Positions 25,601-34,003 of a stretch of DNA of 39,981 nucleotides are shown here, one piece after another (position 1 is the stretch's first letter; each line of letters opens with the position of its first letter). The DNA is from an uncultured Anaerolineaceae bacterium (GTDB taxonomy: Bacteria > Chloroflexota > Anaerolineae > Anaerolineales > Anaerolineaceae). Position numbers and translations under genes: made by a program. The stretch is from assembly GCA_938020565.1 (NCBI GenBank), contig CALIHP010000058.1, forward strand, positions 1-39,981. Reading direction: 5' to 3'. The notes beneath the pieces were generated by a model, which saw nothing but the letters and a program-made list of their open reading frames with translations, ran no database searches and was not told the DNA's origin.

Positions 25601-26327
25601 GCTCGCCCTGAGACTTATGCCAGTGAAACCCGTACCAGTCGCGCAGCAGCGCTTTCAAATCTGCCTTGAGCGATTCATACTCCTTCGCCCGCTTCGCCTG
25701 CTTCGAAAGAGAAGCCAGCCGCGGCTCCAGCTCGGCTAAAATATCGCTGATCCGTTCGAGGTTGCGCCGCGTCTGATCGAGACGTCCGACCGCTTCGTCG
25801 CGCCGCCCGCGGAAAAGCCCGATTCCGGCCGCCTCCTCGAAAAAGCTCCGTCGCTCGTCCGCTTTAAGCGCCAGCGCCGTATCGATCAGGCCCTGGCCAA
25901 TAATTGTATACGTCCGCTCGGCTAAACCGGATTGTCCCAGAAGCTCGTTGATATCCTTCAATCGGACGCGCTGCCCGTTGAGATGATACTCGTTTTCGCC
26001 GCTCCGATAAGCGCGCCGTGTCAGCGCCACCTCATCGTAATCGATCGGAAGCCAGCCGTCCTCGTTCCGAAACGTAATCGTCACGGACGCCATCCCGGCG
26101 CGGGCTTTCTGATCCGAGCCGGCGAAAATCATGTCCATCGTCTTCCGCCCGCGCAGCAGCGTATACGACTGCTCCCCCAGAACCCAGCGGATCGCGTCGG
26201 AAACGTTCGACTTTCCCGAACCGTTCGGACCGACGATCGCGGTAATCGCGCCGGGGAATTCGAGCCGGACCTTCTGCGCGAAGGTTTTATAGCCTTGAAG
26301 CTCGAGCGATTGTAATTTAGTCGACAT
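22698..26327 (-). CDS. smc: Chromosome segregation protein SMC
   Basis: SMC dimers with ScpAB compact and segregate the chromosome. The 1209-residue product has the full plan. The N-terminal ATPase lobe carries Walker A GPNGSGKSN (33-41) and a Q-loop-type segment. A long coiled coil follows, then a hinge at roughly 500-670 (LNQGAQFLVQAAKKSQLTKAV, GEALDGVIVDRSDW, LAARFLDGAYLI-like), and a second coiled coil. The C-terminal lobe carries signature LSGGERS (~1109-1115) and Walker B FCVFDEVDAALDEAN (Asp ~1137). The start is ATG at 26327, 57 nt after the rnc stop, with no strong ribosome site, so translation probably depends on the rnc transcript. The rnc-smc order is common in bacteria. Neither ScpA nor ScpB is in the window. 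Confidence 0.96.
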   Translation of the reverse strand: MSTKLQSLELQGYKTFAQKVRLEFPGAITAIVGPNGSGKSNVSDAIRWVLGEQSYTLLRGRKTMDMIFAGSDQKARAGMASVTITFRNEDGWLPIDYDEVALTRRAYRSGENEYHLNGQRVRLKDINELLGQSGLAERTYTIIGQGLIDTALALKADERRSFFEEAAGIGLFRGRRDEAVGRLDQTRRNLERISDILAELEPRLASLSKQAKRAKEYESLKADLKALLRDWYGFHWHKSQGELSAAIRGVEAQSRIAAEARARQGEKERLVNQIQSQIKAERDAIGELHRSLSQVHATKERAAREAAILSERLIAADRSLKQFGEESELNQVEYQHQEERLTQTRQEIDGLRKGIETAGAEKKRFETELETQLAEMNTLRRRLSDQRNQSAAKENEKVRVKARLDEAQERLRSIDALSRTFEEAGKKAESELSGIREKLRLAAETVSANEAAYQAAANELAQVRQEADALLAERAAIQSGLAEIRTARSQRKARLDVLTSADANLTGLNQGAQFLVQAAKKSQLTKAVTTIGALFRFPKEAETAAAAVLGEALDGVIVDRSDWDAAAGLLRAGNNGRVVISDDGGGRSGESGPNEALLAAGCVPLMAIVETEPGYAALARRFLDGAYLIGEANAAEAFRKGNALRSELRPGETLVTSAGERFDGDGVVVAGTNPKVALLSRKREMRELAAEIERIGASEATENAKLGELALRIDENSARQSAISEKRKELSAALDGDRKAHSRLQIDVQKQEQFIAFQRQRIQENEGQREKLVIQINADRQALTAAESASETIRTEIRALQDAIHAIHPEELQSQVQYWTIEYTVTGKSIREAEARAKEAAAQMERNQARIAANGEKIRAIEGEIAAINERSEALRREETESDAEAKRIEAAIQPAEGRLTAYDQSAAAAQSDFQSAQQRSAAAEKSLMVAQLEVSRLQNGLDSLKSRIEEDFGLVSFDFDEKVIGQSTLPLGDLVSELASVEEIPESLNDQIQRMKSSIRRMGPINPEAIREYDEVQERYAFLKTQLADVRQADKDLREVIVELEEMMRTAFQTTFEKVQAEFRDLFTRLFGGGTAKLVLTDPDDLNSSGIDIQAKLPGRREQELSLLSGGERSLTAVALVFALLRVSPTPFCVFDEVDAALDEANVGRFCELLRELSNEIQFILITHNRNTVETADVIYGVTISKDSISQVVSLRLDDVDQSYFSRA

Positions 26328-26384
26328 GCTTTTTTACCGCTTTATCTCCGCCCGCTTCCCACATGACGAAAGCGTCCGGGCTGT

Positions 26385-27107
26385 CTACTCCGCCGTCCTG
26401 CCGTAAAACCCCAAACGCGAAAGCGCGTCAAGCGCGGCGTCCTTGGTCGCGGCGTGCTTACTCGATCCTTTCCCATGACCGATCGTTTTCGGACCGACAA
26501 GGACCTCGATCTCGTACACTTTCGCATGATCGGGCCCGGATTCCTGAACGACGACGTACCGGGGAACGTCCAGCCCGCGCGCCTGAAGGATCTCCTGAAG
26601 CTGACTCTTCGGATTTTCGCCCTTCCGATTGGCGACAATATCGTCGAGCGCTTCGGTCATAATCGGCCGCAGGAAATCGCGGACCGCCTCCAGTCCCTGA
26701 TCCAGGTAGAGCGCGCCGACGAGCGCTTCGAACGCGTCGCAGAGAATCGGCGTCTTCGCGCGGCCCCCGGCGATAATCTCCCCGCGTCCGAGCCGGAGCG
26801 CCCGCCCGAGATCGATTTCCCGCGCAAACGAGGCCAACTGCTCGGTATGCACAAGGGCGGAACGATACTTCGTCAGTTCGCCCTCGGGCATCTCCGGCAT
26901 CGCGTTATACAGCCACGCGCCGACAACGAACCCCAGAACGGCGTCGCCCAGGAATTCGAGCCGCTGATTATCCTCAATCGCGTCGGCATGTTCGTTCAGG
27001 AAAGAACGGTGCGTCAGCGCGCGGTACAGCAGCAGCCCGTCTTTGAACGTCAGCCCGATCCGCTTGGAAAAATCCTCCGGTAATTCGTATGGTGCGTTTT
27101 TCTTCAT
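26385..27107 (-). CDS. rnc: Ribonuclease III
   Basis: RNase III cleaves double-stranded RNA in rRNA maturation and mRNA turnover. The 240-residue protein has the catalytic domain with the signature NQRLEFLGDAVLGFVVG (residues ~45-61), the second acidic cluster DAFEALVGALYLDQG (~120-134), and a C-terminal dsRNA-binding domain (NPKSQLQEILQARG...GKGSSKHAATKDAALDALSRLG). A strong AAAGGAG site lies 9-10 nt before the ATG at 27107. A 170-nt gap from rsmE contains a TATAAT box, so rnc may have its own promoter with a long leader. smc follows after 57 nt. Confidence 0.96.
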   Translation of the reverse strand: MKKNAPYELPEDFSKRIGLTFKDGLLLYRALTHRSFLNEHADAIEDNQRLEFLGDAVLGFVVGAWLYNAMPEMPEGELTKYRSALVHTEQLASFAREIDLGRALRLGRGEIIAGGRAKTPILCDAFEALVGALYLDQGLEAVRDFLRPIMTEALDDIVANRKGENPKSQLQEILQARGLDVPRYVVVQESGPDHAKVYEIEVLVGPKTIGHGKGSSKHAATKDAALDALSRLGFYGRTAE

Positions 27108-27263
27108 TCCTTTTTCTCCTTTTAAGCCCTGACCAGCCGGGAATTCAGGAGCGCCGCCGTCATGAATTAATTAAGGAATGCATTCCGCAAAAAGGTTTTG
27201 AAAAAACGAATTCATCAACCAATTCAGCGCGGCGTCGTTCTCATCCCGCAAGGACCGCAAATC

Positions 27264-27269
27264 ATTATA
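27264..27269 (-). promoter_or_regulatory. Putative extended -10 promoter of rnc
   Basis: The minus strand reads TTGATATAAT, a TATAAT preceded by TGN (extended -10), in the rsmE-rnc gap. It would give a leader of about 150 nt before rnc, containing the 12-bp palindrome GGAATGCATTCC (27176-27187). Confidence 0.45.
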
Positions 27270-27277
27270 TCAACAAT

Positions 27278-28039
27278 TTACATTTCCAGACCGTAATTCG
27301 TCAGCAGGACCGCCGCCAGCGCCGCCGTTTCCATCCGCAGGATCCGTTTCCCGAGCGTCGCAATTCGCCATCCCGCCGCGCGCGCCGCCGCAGCCTCCCC
27401 GGCGCCATATCCCCCCTCGGGACCTACCGCTAAATAAACGTCCGACGGCGTCCCCGTTCGCCGGGTCCCTTCGAGCAGCGCCCGCAGCGTCAATTCCTCC
27501 GCCTCTTCCCAGAACAGGACCTTCAGCGGACCGAATCCCGAACCGGCGGGCGAAGCCGCCGGACGGGGCCCGACCGCCGCGTCAAACGTCATCGGCTCCA
27601 TGAGCTCAGGGACGCGGTCCCGTCCGGATTGCTCCGCCGCTTCGAGAATAATCTTTTCCCAGCGCTCGCGCTTCCCGCCTAAATCCGCGGCCGATCGGAT
27701 CAGGCTGCGCTCTGAAATCGTCGGAAGGAAACGTCCGACCCCCGCCTCAGTACATTTCTGCAAAACCCATTCAAATTTTTCGCGCCGCGTTACCGGCGTC
27801 AGCAGCGTCAGCCGGTATGGCGTTTCATGACCCGCCTCCGCCTCGCCGACGATTTTCCCCTGAACCGTCTTATCGACGGCCGTCAGCTCCACGAGAAAGC
27901 CACGCCCCTCCCGTTTCAGCGCAACGACGCGCTCGCCGTTCCGAAGCCGAAGGACGCGGCGGATCTGGTTCGCCGTTTCAGGCGGAAAAAAGACTGTGTC
28001 TGAAGAGAAGCTGTCTGCCGGAAGGAAGAACCGATGCAT
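27278..28039 (-). CDS. rsmE: 16S rRNA (uracil1498-N3)-methyltransferase
   Basis: RsmE methylates U1498 of 16S rRNA with S-adenosylmethionine and has the SPOUT knotted fold. The 253-residue product shows the family motifs ANQIRRVLRLRNGE (N-terminal PUA-like domain), TPVTRREKFEWVLQKCTEAGVGRFLP, RWEKIILEAAEQSGRDRVPEL, YLAVGPEGGYGAGE and LGKRILRMETAALAAV; the last two form the SAM-binding knot. AAGGAG lies 7 nt before the ATG at 28039. It begins 11 nt after the rsmI stop, so both 16S methyltransferases are made from one transcript. Confidence 0.94.
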   Translation of the reverse strand: MHRFFLPADSFSSDTVFFPPETANQIRRVLRLRNGERVVALKREGRGFLVELTAVDKTVQGKIVGEAEAGHETPYRLTLLTPVTRREKFEWVLQKCTEAGVGRFLPTISERSLIRSAADLGGKRERWEKIILEAAEQSGRDRVPELMEPMTFDAAVGPRPAASPAGSGFGPLKVLFWEEAEELTLRALLEGTRRTGTPSDVYLAVGPEGGYGAGEAAAARAAGWRIATLGKRILRMETAALAAVLLTNYGLEM

Positions 28040-28050
28040 GGGGACGCTCC

Positions 28051-28845
28051 TTAATCGCCTTCAATCTCATCGGCGGGATCGGTCAGACCGTCCGCATCCG
28101 ATTCCCCGCGCCCGCGCAGGCTCAGCTCCTTGTACCGGCGTTTCTTTTCCGCCCGTTCCGCCCGCGCCGGATCAGCTTCCGCCGCCGCACCGGCGATAAC
28201 GACCGTGTATTCGCCGCGCGGTTCGTTCTCACGGAAAACGGCCAGAAGCTCGCTGAGCTTTCCGCGATCAACCCGCTCGAAAAGCTTCGTCAGGTCGTTC
28301 GCAACAGCGGCGTCGCGATCGCCGAAGACCTCCAGCGCATCGCTCAGGAACCCGGTCAGGCGGCGTGGACTTTCGTAGAAAATCAGCGTATGCGGCGCGC
28401 GGCAATCGATTTCAAAGAAGCGCTTTCGCTGACCGGGCTTCCGCGGCGGGAAACCGCGGAACGTGAACGAATGCACCGGGAGCCCCGAAAGCGTCAGCGC
28501 AGCGACAACCGCCGTCGGACCGGGATTGACGCTGACCGTGATCCCCTCGCTCAGGCAGGCGCGAACGAGCGTAAACCCTGGATCAGAAACAGACGGCGAG
28601 CCGGCGTCGGAAACGAGCGCGACGTTCCGCCCCTCGCGAAGCGCGTTCATTACGCGCGGGAGCGCTTTGGCCTCGTTATCCTCGCGGAAGGAAAGCTGCG
28701 GCTTCCGGATATCGAAATGATGAAGGAGCGTCCCCGTTTTACGCGTGTCTTCCGAAACGACTAAATCCACCGCACGGAGCGTTTCCAGCGCGCGCAGCGT
28801 AATATCGCCAAGATTTCCGATCGGCGTCGCAACCAGATTCAGCAT
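28051..28845 (-). CDS. rsmI: 16S rRNA (cytidine1402-2'-O)-methyltransferase
   Basis: RsmI methylates the ribose of C1402 in the 16S decoding centre. The 264-residue product begins LNLVATPIGNLGDITLRALETLRAVDLVVSEDTRKTGTLL, the hallmark of the family. SDAGSPSVSDPGFTLVRACL, the tetrapyrrole-methylase-like SAM site NPGPTAVVAALTLSGLP, and FYESPRRL follow. A highly charged C-terminal tail is present. Its ATG lies within the last codons of the DNA methyltransferase gene (7-nt overlap, ATGCTGA), so translation is coupled to it. Confidence 0.95.
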   Translation of the reverse strand: MLNLVATPIGNLGDITLRALETLRAVDLVVSEDTRKTGTLLHHFDIRKPQLSFREDNEAKALPRVMNALREGRNVALVSDAGSPSVSDPGFTLVRACLSEGITVSVNPGPTAVVAALTLSGLPVHSFTFRGFPPRKPGQRKRFFEIDCRAPHTLIFYESPRRLTGFLSDALEVFGDRDAAVANDLTKLFERVDRGKLSELLAVFRENEPRGEYTVVIAGAAAEADPARAERAEKKRRYKELSLRGRGESDADGLTDPADEIEGD

Positions 28846-29723
28846 TTTTCATTCCGGTCCGCCGTTTCCGGCTTTGGCGCCTCGCCGGCGCCGATCGGCC
28901 CGAATGAGCAGAGTTCCGCGGCAGGGATCCGTTTGAGCATAATTTCAATCGCTTCAGGATTTTCGTCGACCAGGATGCAGTCCCGTCCTTCCTCGGCGCA
29001 GACCGCCCCGGTCGTTCCGCTCCCGGCAAAAAAATCGAGGACAAGATCACCGGGGTTCGAAGACGCGCGAACAATCCGGCGAAGGATCTCCGCCGGCTTC
29101 TGCGTCGGATAGCCGGTTTTCTCTTTCCCGTTCGTCGGGACAATCGTATGCCACCAGGTATCCGTCGGGAATTTTCCAAGCTTGCGCTTTTTCTCGCTGA
29201 CGAGGCTCGGCGCCATGTACGGAATACGGTCGACCGCGTCGCGATTAAACGTGTACTTTCCCGGGTCCTTAGCGTAATACAGGATATTATCATGTTTCGT
29301 GGGCCATCTTTTCTTCGATCGCCCGCCGAAATCATACGCCCAGATAATCTCGTTCAGGAACGAATCCCGGCCGAATATCTCGTCGATCAGGATCTTACAG
29401 TAATGCACCTCGCGATAATCGATATGGAAATAAAAAGAACCGCTCTCTTTCAGCAGCCGGTATGCCTCCTCGATTCGCGGTCGGAGAAAATCCAGATAAT
29501 CGTCAAAGTCGTCGGAATAGCGCCTCTCGCTCAGGATTTCGTCGTTATAGGTGACCCCATTAAAGCCGCGCCGCGTCCCTTCGTTCGAGCGCGTCATGCG
29601 GTAATGCGTTCGGATCTGCTCATGTCCCGTATTAAACGGCGGATCGATATAAATCAGGTCGACCGTTTCCGACGGAAGCGTTTTCAGGTACGCGAGATTC
29701 TCAGCGGCGACTACACGAATCAT
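28839..29723 (-). CDS. Orphan site-specific DNA methyltransferase (beta class, N6-A or N4-C)
   Basis: The 294-residue protein transfers a methyl group from SAM to an exocyclic amino group of DNA. The catalytic motif IV DPPF (27-30, in YIDPPFNTGHEQ) comes near the N-terminus, while the SAM-binding motif I (LDFFAGSGTTG) and motif X region (GYPTQKPAEILRRIVRAS) lie at the C-terminus; this order defines the beta class. DPPF fits N6-adenine or N4-cytosine methylation. No restriction endonuclase or specificity subunit lies next to it, so it is an orphan here. It starts 11 nt after the ABC ATPase stop and overlaps rsmI by 7 nt, placing it inside a housekeeping transcript. Base composition matches its neighbours, arguing for a long-established gene. 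The recognition site is unknown. Confidence 0.9.
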   Translation of the reverse strand: MIRVVAAENLAYLKTLPSETVDLIYIDPPFNTGHEQIRTHYRMTRSNEGTRRGFNGVTYNDEILSERRYSDDFDDYLDFLRPRIEEAYRLLKESGSFYFHIDYREVHYCKILIDEIFGRDSFLNEIIWAYDFGGRSKKRWPTKHDNILYYAKDPGKYTFNRDAVDRIPYMAPSLVSEKKRKLGKFPTDTWWHTIVPTNGKEKTGYPTQKPAEILRRIVRASSNPGDLVLDFFAGSGTTGAVCAEEGRDCILVDENPEAIEIMLKRIPAAELCSFGPIGAGEAPKPETADRNEKC

Positions 29724-29734
29724 GCTGGTTCCGT

Positions 29735-30529
29735 TTATCCCAGCAGCATGCGGTCGTTCGCCAGCGCGCTCTTCGAATTAACCTCGAATAATCCGATCAG
29801 GTCCTCGACGTCCATCCGCGACTTCTCTTCGGCGCGAATATCGGCGATAATCCGTCCCTCATGCATCATGATTGTCCGATTCCCAAAAGAAAGCGCGTCT
29901 TTCATGTTATGCGTCACCATCAGCGCGGTCAGGTTCTCCTCTTCGATCAGCTTCCGCGTCAGGCTCAGGACCTTCCGACCGGTGCTTGGATCGAGCGCGG
30001 CGGTATGCTCGTCGAGAAGAAGGAGCTTCGGCTTGCGAATCGTCGCCATAAGGAGCGTCAGCGCCTGACGCTGGCCGCCGGAAAGCTGGCCGACCTTCGT
30101 CTTCGGCCGGTCTTCGAGTCCGAGATCGAGCTGCTTGAGCTGCGAAAAGAAAAGCTCCTTTTCGCCCCGGCCGATTCCCCAGTTCAGCGTCCGGCTCTTT
30201 CCGCGGCGGATCGCGATCGACAGGTTCTCTTCGATCGTCATGTTTGAGGCGGTCCCCATCATCGGGTCCTGAAAAACGCGCCCGATCCACTGCGCCCGCT
30301 TAAATTCCGGGAAATCGGTAATATCGATGCCGTCGATCGTGATCGTCCCGGCGTTCAGGTAAAACCGGCCGGCAATCGCGTTCAGCAGGCTCGACTTCCC
30401 CGCGCCGTTCCCCCCGATTATCGTTACGAAATCTCCCTCCGCCATCGATAAATTCAATCCGTTCAGCGCCGTTTTCTCGCTGACCAGCCCGGGATCAAAG
30501 ATCTTGGTAATCGAATTAATTTCCAGCAT
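29735..30529 (-). CDS. ABC transporter ATP-binding protein
   Basis: The 264-residue ATPase powers the adjacent permease. Walker A GGNGAGKSS (39-47), signature LSGGQRQAL, Walker B KLLLLDEHTAALDP and the switch His in MVTHN are all intact. The GNGAGKSSLLNAIAGRF and DEHTAALDPSTGRKVL context matches the COG1101 (PhnK/TrpZ-like) group that pairs with COG4120 permeases and COG2984 binding lipoproteins. Its start overlaps the permease gene by 14 nt, so the two are translationally coupled. The DNA methyltransferase follows 11 nt later. Confidence 0.92.
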   Translation of the reverse strand: MLEINSITKIFDPGLVSEKTALNGLNLSMAEGDFVTIIGGNGAGKSSLLNAIAGRFYLNAGTITIDGIDITDFPEFKRAQWIGRVFQDPMMGTASNMTIEENLSIAIRRGKSRTLNWGIGRGEKELFFSQLKQLDLGLEDRPKTKVGQLSGGQRQALTLLMATIRKPKLLLLDEHTAALDPSTGRKVLSLTRKLIEEENLTALMVTHNMKDALSFGNRTIMMHEGRIIADIRAEEKSRMDVEDLIGLFEVNSKSALANDRMLLG

Positions 30530-31484
30530 TCGCGGGACCCTCTTTCTTCGCTTCGTTTCGCGGCGTCAGCGCCTTCCGCGCCTGAATCCGCTTCGACAGG
30601 ATCGGCAGCGACAGCGCGGCCGCAACCAGAATCGCCGTGAACAGCTTCAGATCGGTCGGTTCGACCGCGATATCGAACGACACCCCGAACAGGCTGACGC
30701 TGAAATCGATTTCCAGAATCAGCGAAATAATAATCCGGTAAACGATCGAACCCAGAAACACGGAAACCATATGCTGGAGAACCGTATTCCGTCCAAAAAG
30801 GACCTCGCCGATAATCACCGACGCCAGCGCAATAACAATTGTCCCGGTTCCCATCCCGATGTCCGCAAAGCTTTGTTTCTGCGCAATGAGCGAGCCGGCC
30901 AACCCGATCAGCGCATTGCTGATCACCAGACCGATCATGAACATCGAATCCGTATCGACGCCCATCGCGCGGATCATATGAACGTTGTTCCCGGTCGCAC
31001 GAAGCGAATAGCCCAGCTCCGTATTGAAAAACCACCATAAAATCGCGATAATCAGCGCGACGACGATCAGCCCGACGAGAAACGTCGCTACGTCGGAGCG
31101 CAGCCCGAACGCACCCTGAAATTTCGAGTACAGCGTCGGAATCCGCAGCAGCGAAATATTCGCTTTCCCGAGGACACGTAAATTAACCGAATACAGCCCC
31201 GTCATCGAAAGAATCCCGGCGAGCAGGATCGGAATCTTCAACCGGGTATGCATGATCCCGGTGATCGCGCCCGCGATCCCTCCGCCGGCAATCGACAGCA
31301 GACAGGCGACGATCGGATCGCCGTTCTCCGAAAGGACCCGAGCCGTAATCGCCGCTCCCAGCGGAAAAACCCCTTCGCAGGATAAATCCGCAATATCCAA
31401 CATCCGGTAGGTTACGTATACGCCGATCGCTAAAACAGCCCAAAGAATCCCTAACGAAATCGCGTTCCCAATAATTTCAGCCAC
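30516..31484 (-). CDS. ABC transporter permease (COG4120-like)
   Basis: The 322-residue integral membrane protein has 8-10 helices and belongs to the branched-chain-amino-acid/ribose type of permease (BPD_transp_2). Features include GVYVTYRMLDIADLSCEGVFPLGAAI near the N-terminus and LGYSLRATGNNVHMIRAMGVDTD, the cytoplasmic ATPase-coupling loop. Relatives in this group import aromatic amino acids or unidentified small solutes with a substrate-binding lipoprotein. The start is GTG at 31484 with a GGAG site 5 nt upstream. No substrate-binding protein gene is adjacent on either side, so the transporter is incomplete within this window. Confidence 0.9.
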   Translation of the reverse strand: MAEIIGNAISLGILWAVLAIGVYVTYRMLDIADLSCEGVFPLGAAITARVLSENGDPIVACLLSIAGGGIAGAITGIMHTRLKIPILLAGILSMTGLYSVNLRVLGKANISLLRIPTLYSKFQGAFGLRSDVATFLVGLIVVALIIAILWWFFNTELGYSLRATGNNVHMIRAMGVDTDSMFMIGLVISNALIGLAGSLIAQKQSFADIGMGTGTIVIALASVIIGEVLFGRNTVLQHMVSVFLGSIVYRIIISLILEIDFSVSLFGVSFDIAVEPTDLKLFTAILVAAALSLPILSKRIQARKALTPRNEAKKEGPANAGN

Positions 31485-31651
31485 AACAGCTCCGATAAAA
31501 GGTTTAATCTTTCGAATTCTATCATGCCGCCCGGTAAAAAATCGCGCGCATGGACAAGTTGATTATCGCCGCCGGATCGCGGGAGCTCCCACCCGCGCGA
31601 GCGAACCGGACGCCGATGATTATAACAGTTCATCGCCCTAAAGCGCTGAAT

Positions 31652-34003
31652 CTAAAAGAGAAACGGCGCGGCGTATCCGTCGTCCCATTCCGCCTCGCGC
31701 GGACCCTGAACCTTAACAGCGGACAAATCGACCGAATCCAGAATTTCCGCCGCCTTTTCGATCGAAAAGGCGTCTGTCTTCCTGAAAATCCAAACGGGCG
31801 GATGGTCGTAGACGCTGAACGCCTCCTCCGCCGCCAGAAGACGCAGGTTATAAATCGGAAGCTCCGGCGCGGTTCCGATCCCGATCTCTCCGACGAGATC
31901 CGAAATATAAACGTTCCCCAATCGGAACGGGCGCGAAAACGAAGCTGCCTCCGTAAAACCAAGCGAACCGTCGAAAAGCGCCTCATAGTAACGAAGCGTC
32001 ATCGGATACGTCTTTGGAATCCGGACCGCCGACCAGATCGACCGCTGACTCGGAAGAACGATATAATCGGCGCGCTCCAGTACCCCAAGGAGCATCTCCT
32101 TCTTGCTTTCCGAATCGCTCCAGCGAATCTCATTCGTGATCCCGGTATACAGCTGTCCGAACGGATCGATACCGTCAAGCCGAAACGGAAGCCCCTCGTC
32201 CCAGCTTTCGTTCGCGATCACGTTCCGCCGAAGTCGAACCGTCGTGTCTGCCGAAAGCTGAAGCGTATAGAAGCCCGGCGAGAGCGGGAGCGCGCCGGTC
32301 AGCGGAAAAAGAATTTCAACCGCCGCGCCGCTTCCGGTCAGCGTTGCCGTCTCCTCCAGGAGCGTCGCCCCGCTTCCATCTAAAACGCGGACGCCGATAC
32401 GGGAACGCGTCCCGGCGGGAATTTCGACCTTCGCGAAACGGAGCCGCCCGATCAGCGCCGCTTCCTCGACGCTGAACCCGATATCATACCCGCTATCCGG
32501 CGAAATTTCGTCGAAATCCGCCGCGAAGACCCGGACGATCTTCGTTTCCGCCGTGATTTCGCCGTCCGCGCCGCCGCTTTCAAGCTGAATCGCGGCCGGA
32601 ATCTCGCGGTACATCCAGCGAACCGCCTCGACCCGTGAATGCGGCCGGGCATAGATCGCCGCGGCAAACATCGACGCCCACGTCCCCGTTCCCACGAGCG
32701 CCAACGACAACCAGATCCAGCCCGCGATCCGCGCGTCCTTCCGCTCCGACCGCGTCATCCGGATCAGGCCCCATGCCGCGATCAGGCAGAGCATCGGATA
32801 CACCGGCAGCATGTAGCGGATACTCTTGACGAAACGCGTCCCCATGAAGACGAAGAAAACGAACGCCCAGCCAAACGGGATCAGCAGCGCGCGCCAATCC
32901 TCCTTCATCCGCACGATCCGGACGAAAGCCCAGCCCATCAACACCCATGCCGTCAATCCCAGCGGAAGCCCCATCCCATACCCGATCATGTTCACCAGCG
33001 GGAAGAGGATCGGGAGCCGGTGGGCCCATTGCTCCGCGGGAGGCCCGCCGCCCAGACCGCTCGACTCAATCGCTGACACAGCCATTGAATCCAGCCAATC
33101 CGGATTCGGGCGCCAGGTAAAGAACGACGTGTCGCCGCTCGCCGCGCGGAAACTCATCGGCTGAAAAATCCGGAAGGAAACCAGCGCACAAATCGCCGCC
33201 AGGCAGCACAGCCCGAAAACCTTCCCGAAAATTTCGCGGAAATCGCCGCGCCGCGAGAGCTTGACTTCGGCGATCGATAAGAACGCCGCCGGAAAAATCA
33301 GGATCGCGGCGACGACCTGATTAATCTTGCAGGCAGTCGCCATCCCCAAAAAAAGCCCGAACAGGATAAAGCGCCGAATCGCGCCCGCCGGAACGCGATA
33401 GCCGCCCGTTTCGGCCCCGCGTTCAAGCGAAGGCTCGGACGCGATCCGGACCCCGGCGTAAATCGTCAGCATGACGAACAGGACCGCGAAATTATCCGAA
33501 GTCGCGAAATGCGACTGCTGAATCTGCATCACCGCCAAAGCGCTCAGCGCCGCCGCCAGCAGCGCGACCGTCCGGTCCCGGAAGAGACGGATCCCGATCA
33601 CGACGAGCAGCAGCAGCGACCCGACGTCCGCCAGCGCCGACAAAACGCGCCCGGTCATCCGCGCTTCGGAATAGCCGGTCGTCCGGAAAATCTCCGTCGT
33701 CAGCCGGATCAGCGTAATCGGAAGCTGCCCCCAGCGCATCCGGTTATCCGGCCCGTCCGCGGTCCTGACCCCGGCCTCGTCATATTTATTATATGGACTG
33801 AGCGGCGAGAGACGAGTATTAAAATAATCGCCGAGACTCGACGGAAACGAAAGCTGCGTCAGCGTGTTCGCGAAGCCGTATTCGTCCGGATGCAGCAGCG
33901 CCCCGGAGTCCCAATTCAGGTTATAAAAGCGAAAAAAAATTCCGATCAGGAGAAAAAAGACCAAAACCCCTTCAAACAACCATTTCCGCGTCGATTCACT
34001 CAT
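31652..34003 (-). CDS. GT39-type (ArnT/PMT-like) glycosyltransferase
   Basis: The 783-residue membrane protein begins with one helix followed by an outer loop with the catalytic acidic motif HPDEYGF (Asp40-Glu41). This is characteristic of GT39 and ArnT/PMT-like GT-C enzymes, which use polyprenyl-phosphate sugars on the outer face of the membrane. About 11-12 helices occupy residues ~10-440. The last ~340 residues are soluble and probably extracytoplasmic, with a beta-rich section (GSGAAVEILFPLTGALPLSPGFYTLQLS) and further unrecognised sequence. The ATG overlaps the GNAT stop by 4 nt (ATGA), with GGAAAG upstream, so it is co-translated with the acetyltransferase gene. Acceptor and sugar are unknown. 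Confidence 0.85.
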   Translation of the reverse strand: MSESTRKWLFEGVLVFFLLIGIFFRFYNLNWDSGALLHPDEYGFANTLTQLSFPSSLGDYFNTRLSPLSPYNKYDEAGVRTADGPDNRMRWGQLPITLIRLTTEIFRTTGYSEARMTGRVLSALADVGSLLLLVVIGIRLFRDRTVALLAAALSALAVMQIQQSHFATSDNFAVLFVMLTIYAGVRIASEPSLERGAETGGYRVPAGAIRRFILFGLFLGMATACKINQVVAAILIFPAAFLSIAEVKLSRRGDFREIFGKVFGLCCLAAICALVSFRIFQPMSFRAASGDTSFFTWRPNPDWLDSMAVSAIESSGLGGGPPAEQWAHRLPILFPLVNMIGYGMGLPLGLTAWVLMGWAFVRIVRMKEDWRALLIPFGWAFVFFVFMGTRFVKSIRYMLPVYPMLCLIAAWGLIRMTRSERKDARIAGWIWLSLALVGTGTWASMFAAAIYARPHSRVEAVRWMYREIPAAIQLESGGADGEITAETKIVRVFAADFDEISPDSGYDIGFSVEEAALIGRLRFAKVEIPAGTRSRIGVRVLDGSGATLLEETATLTGSGAAVEILFPLTGALPLSPGFYTLQLSADTTVRLRRNVIANESWDEGLPFRLDGIDPFGQLYTGITNEIRWSDSESKKEMLLGVLERADYIVLPSQRSIWSAVRIPKTYPMTLRYYEALFDGSLGFTEAASFSRPFRLGNVYISDLVGEIGIGTAPELPIYNLRLLAAEEAFSVYDHPPVWIFRKTDAFSIEKAAEILDSVDLSAVKVQGPREAEWDDGYAAPFLF

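Noticed and set aside
28839..29723. Complete restriction-modification system
   Set aside because: No endonuclease or specificity-subunit gene lies beside the methyltransferase; the neighbours are an ABC ATPase and rsmI.
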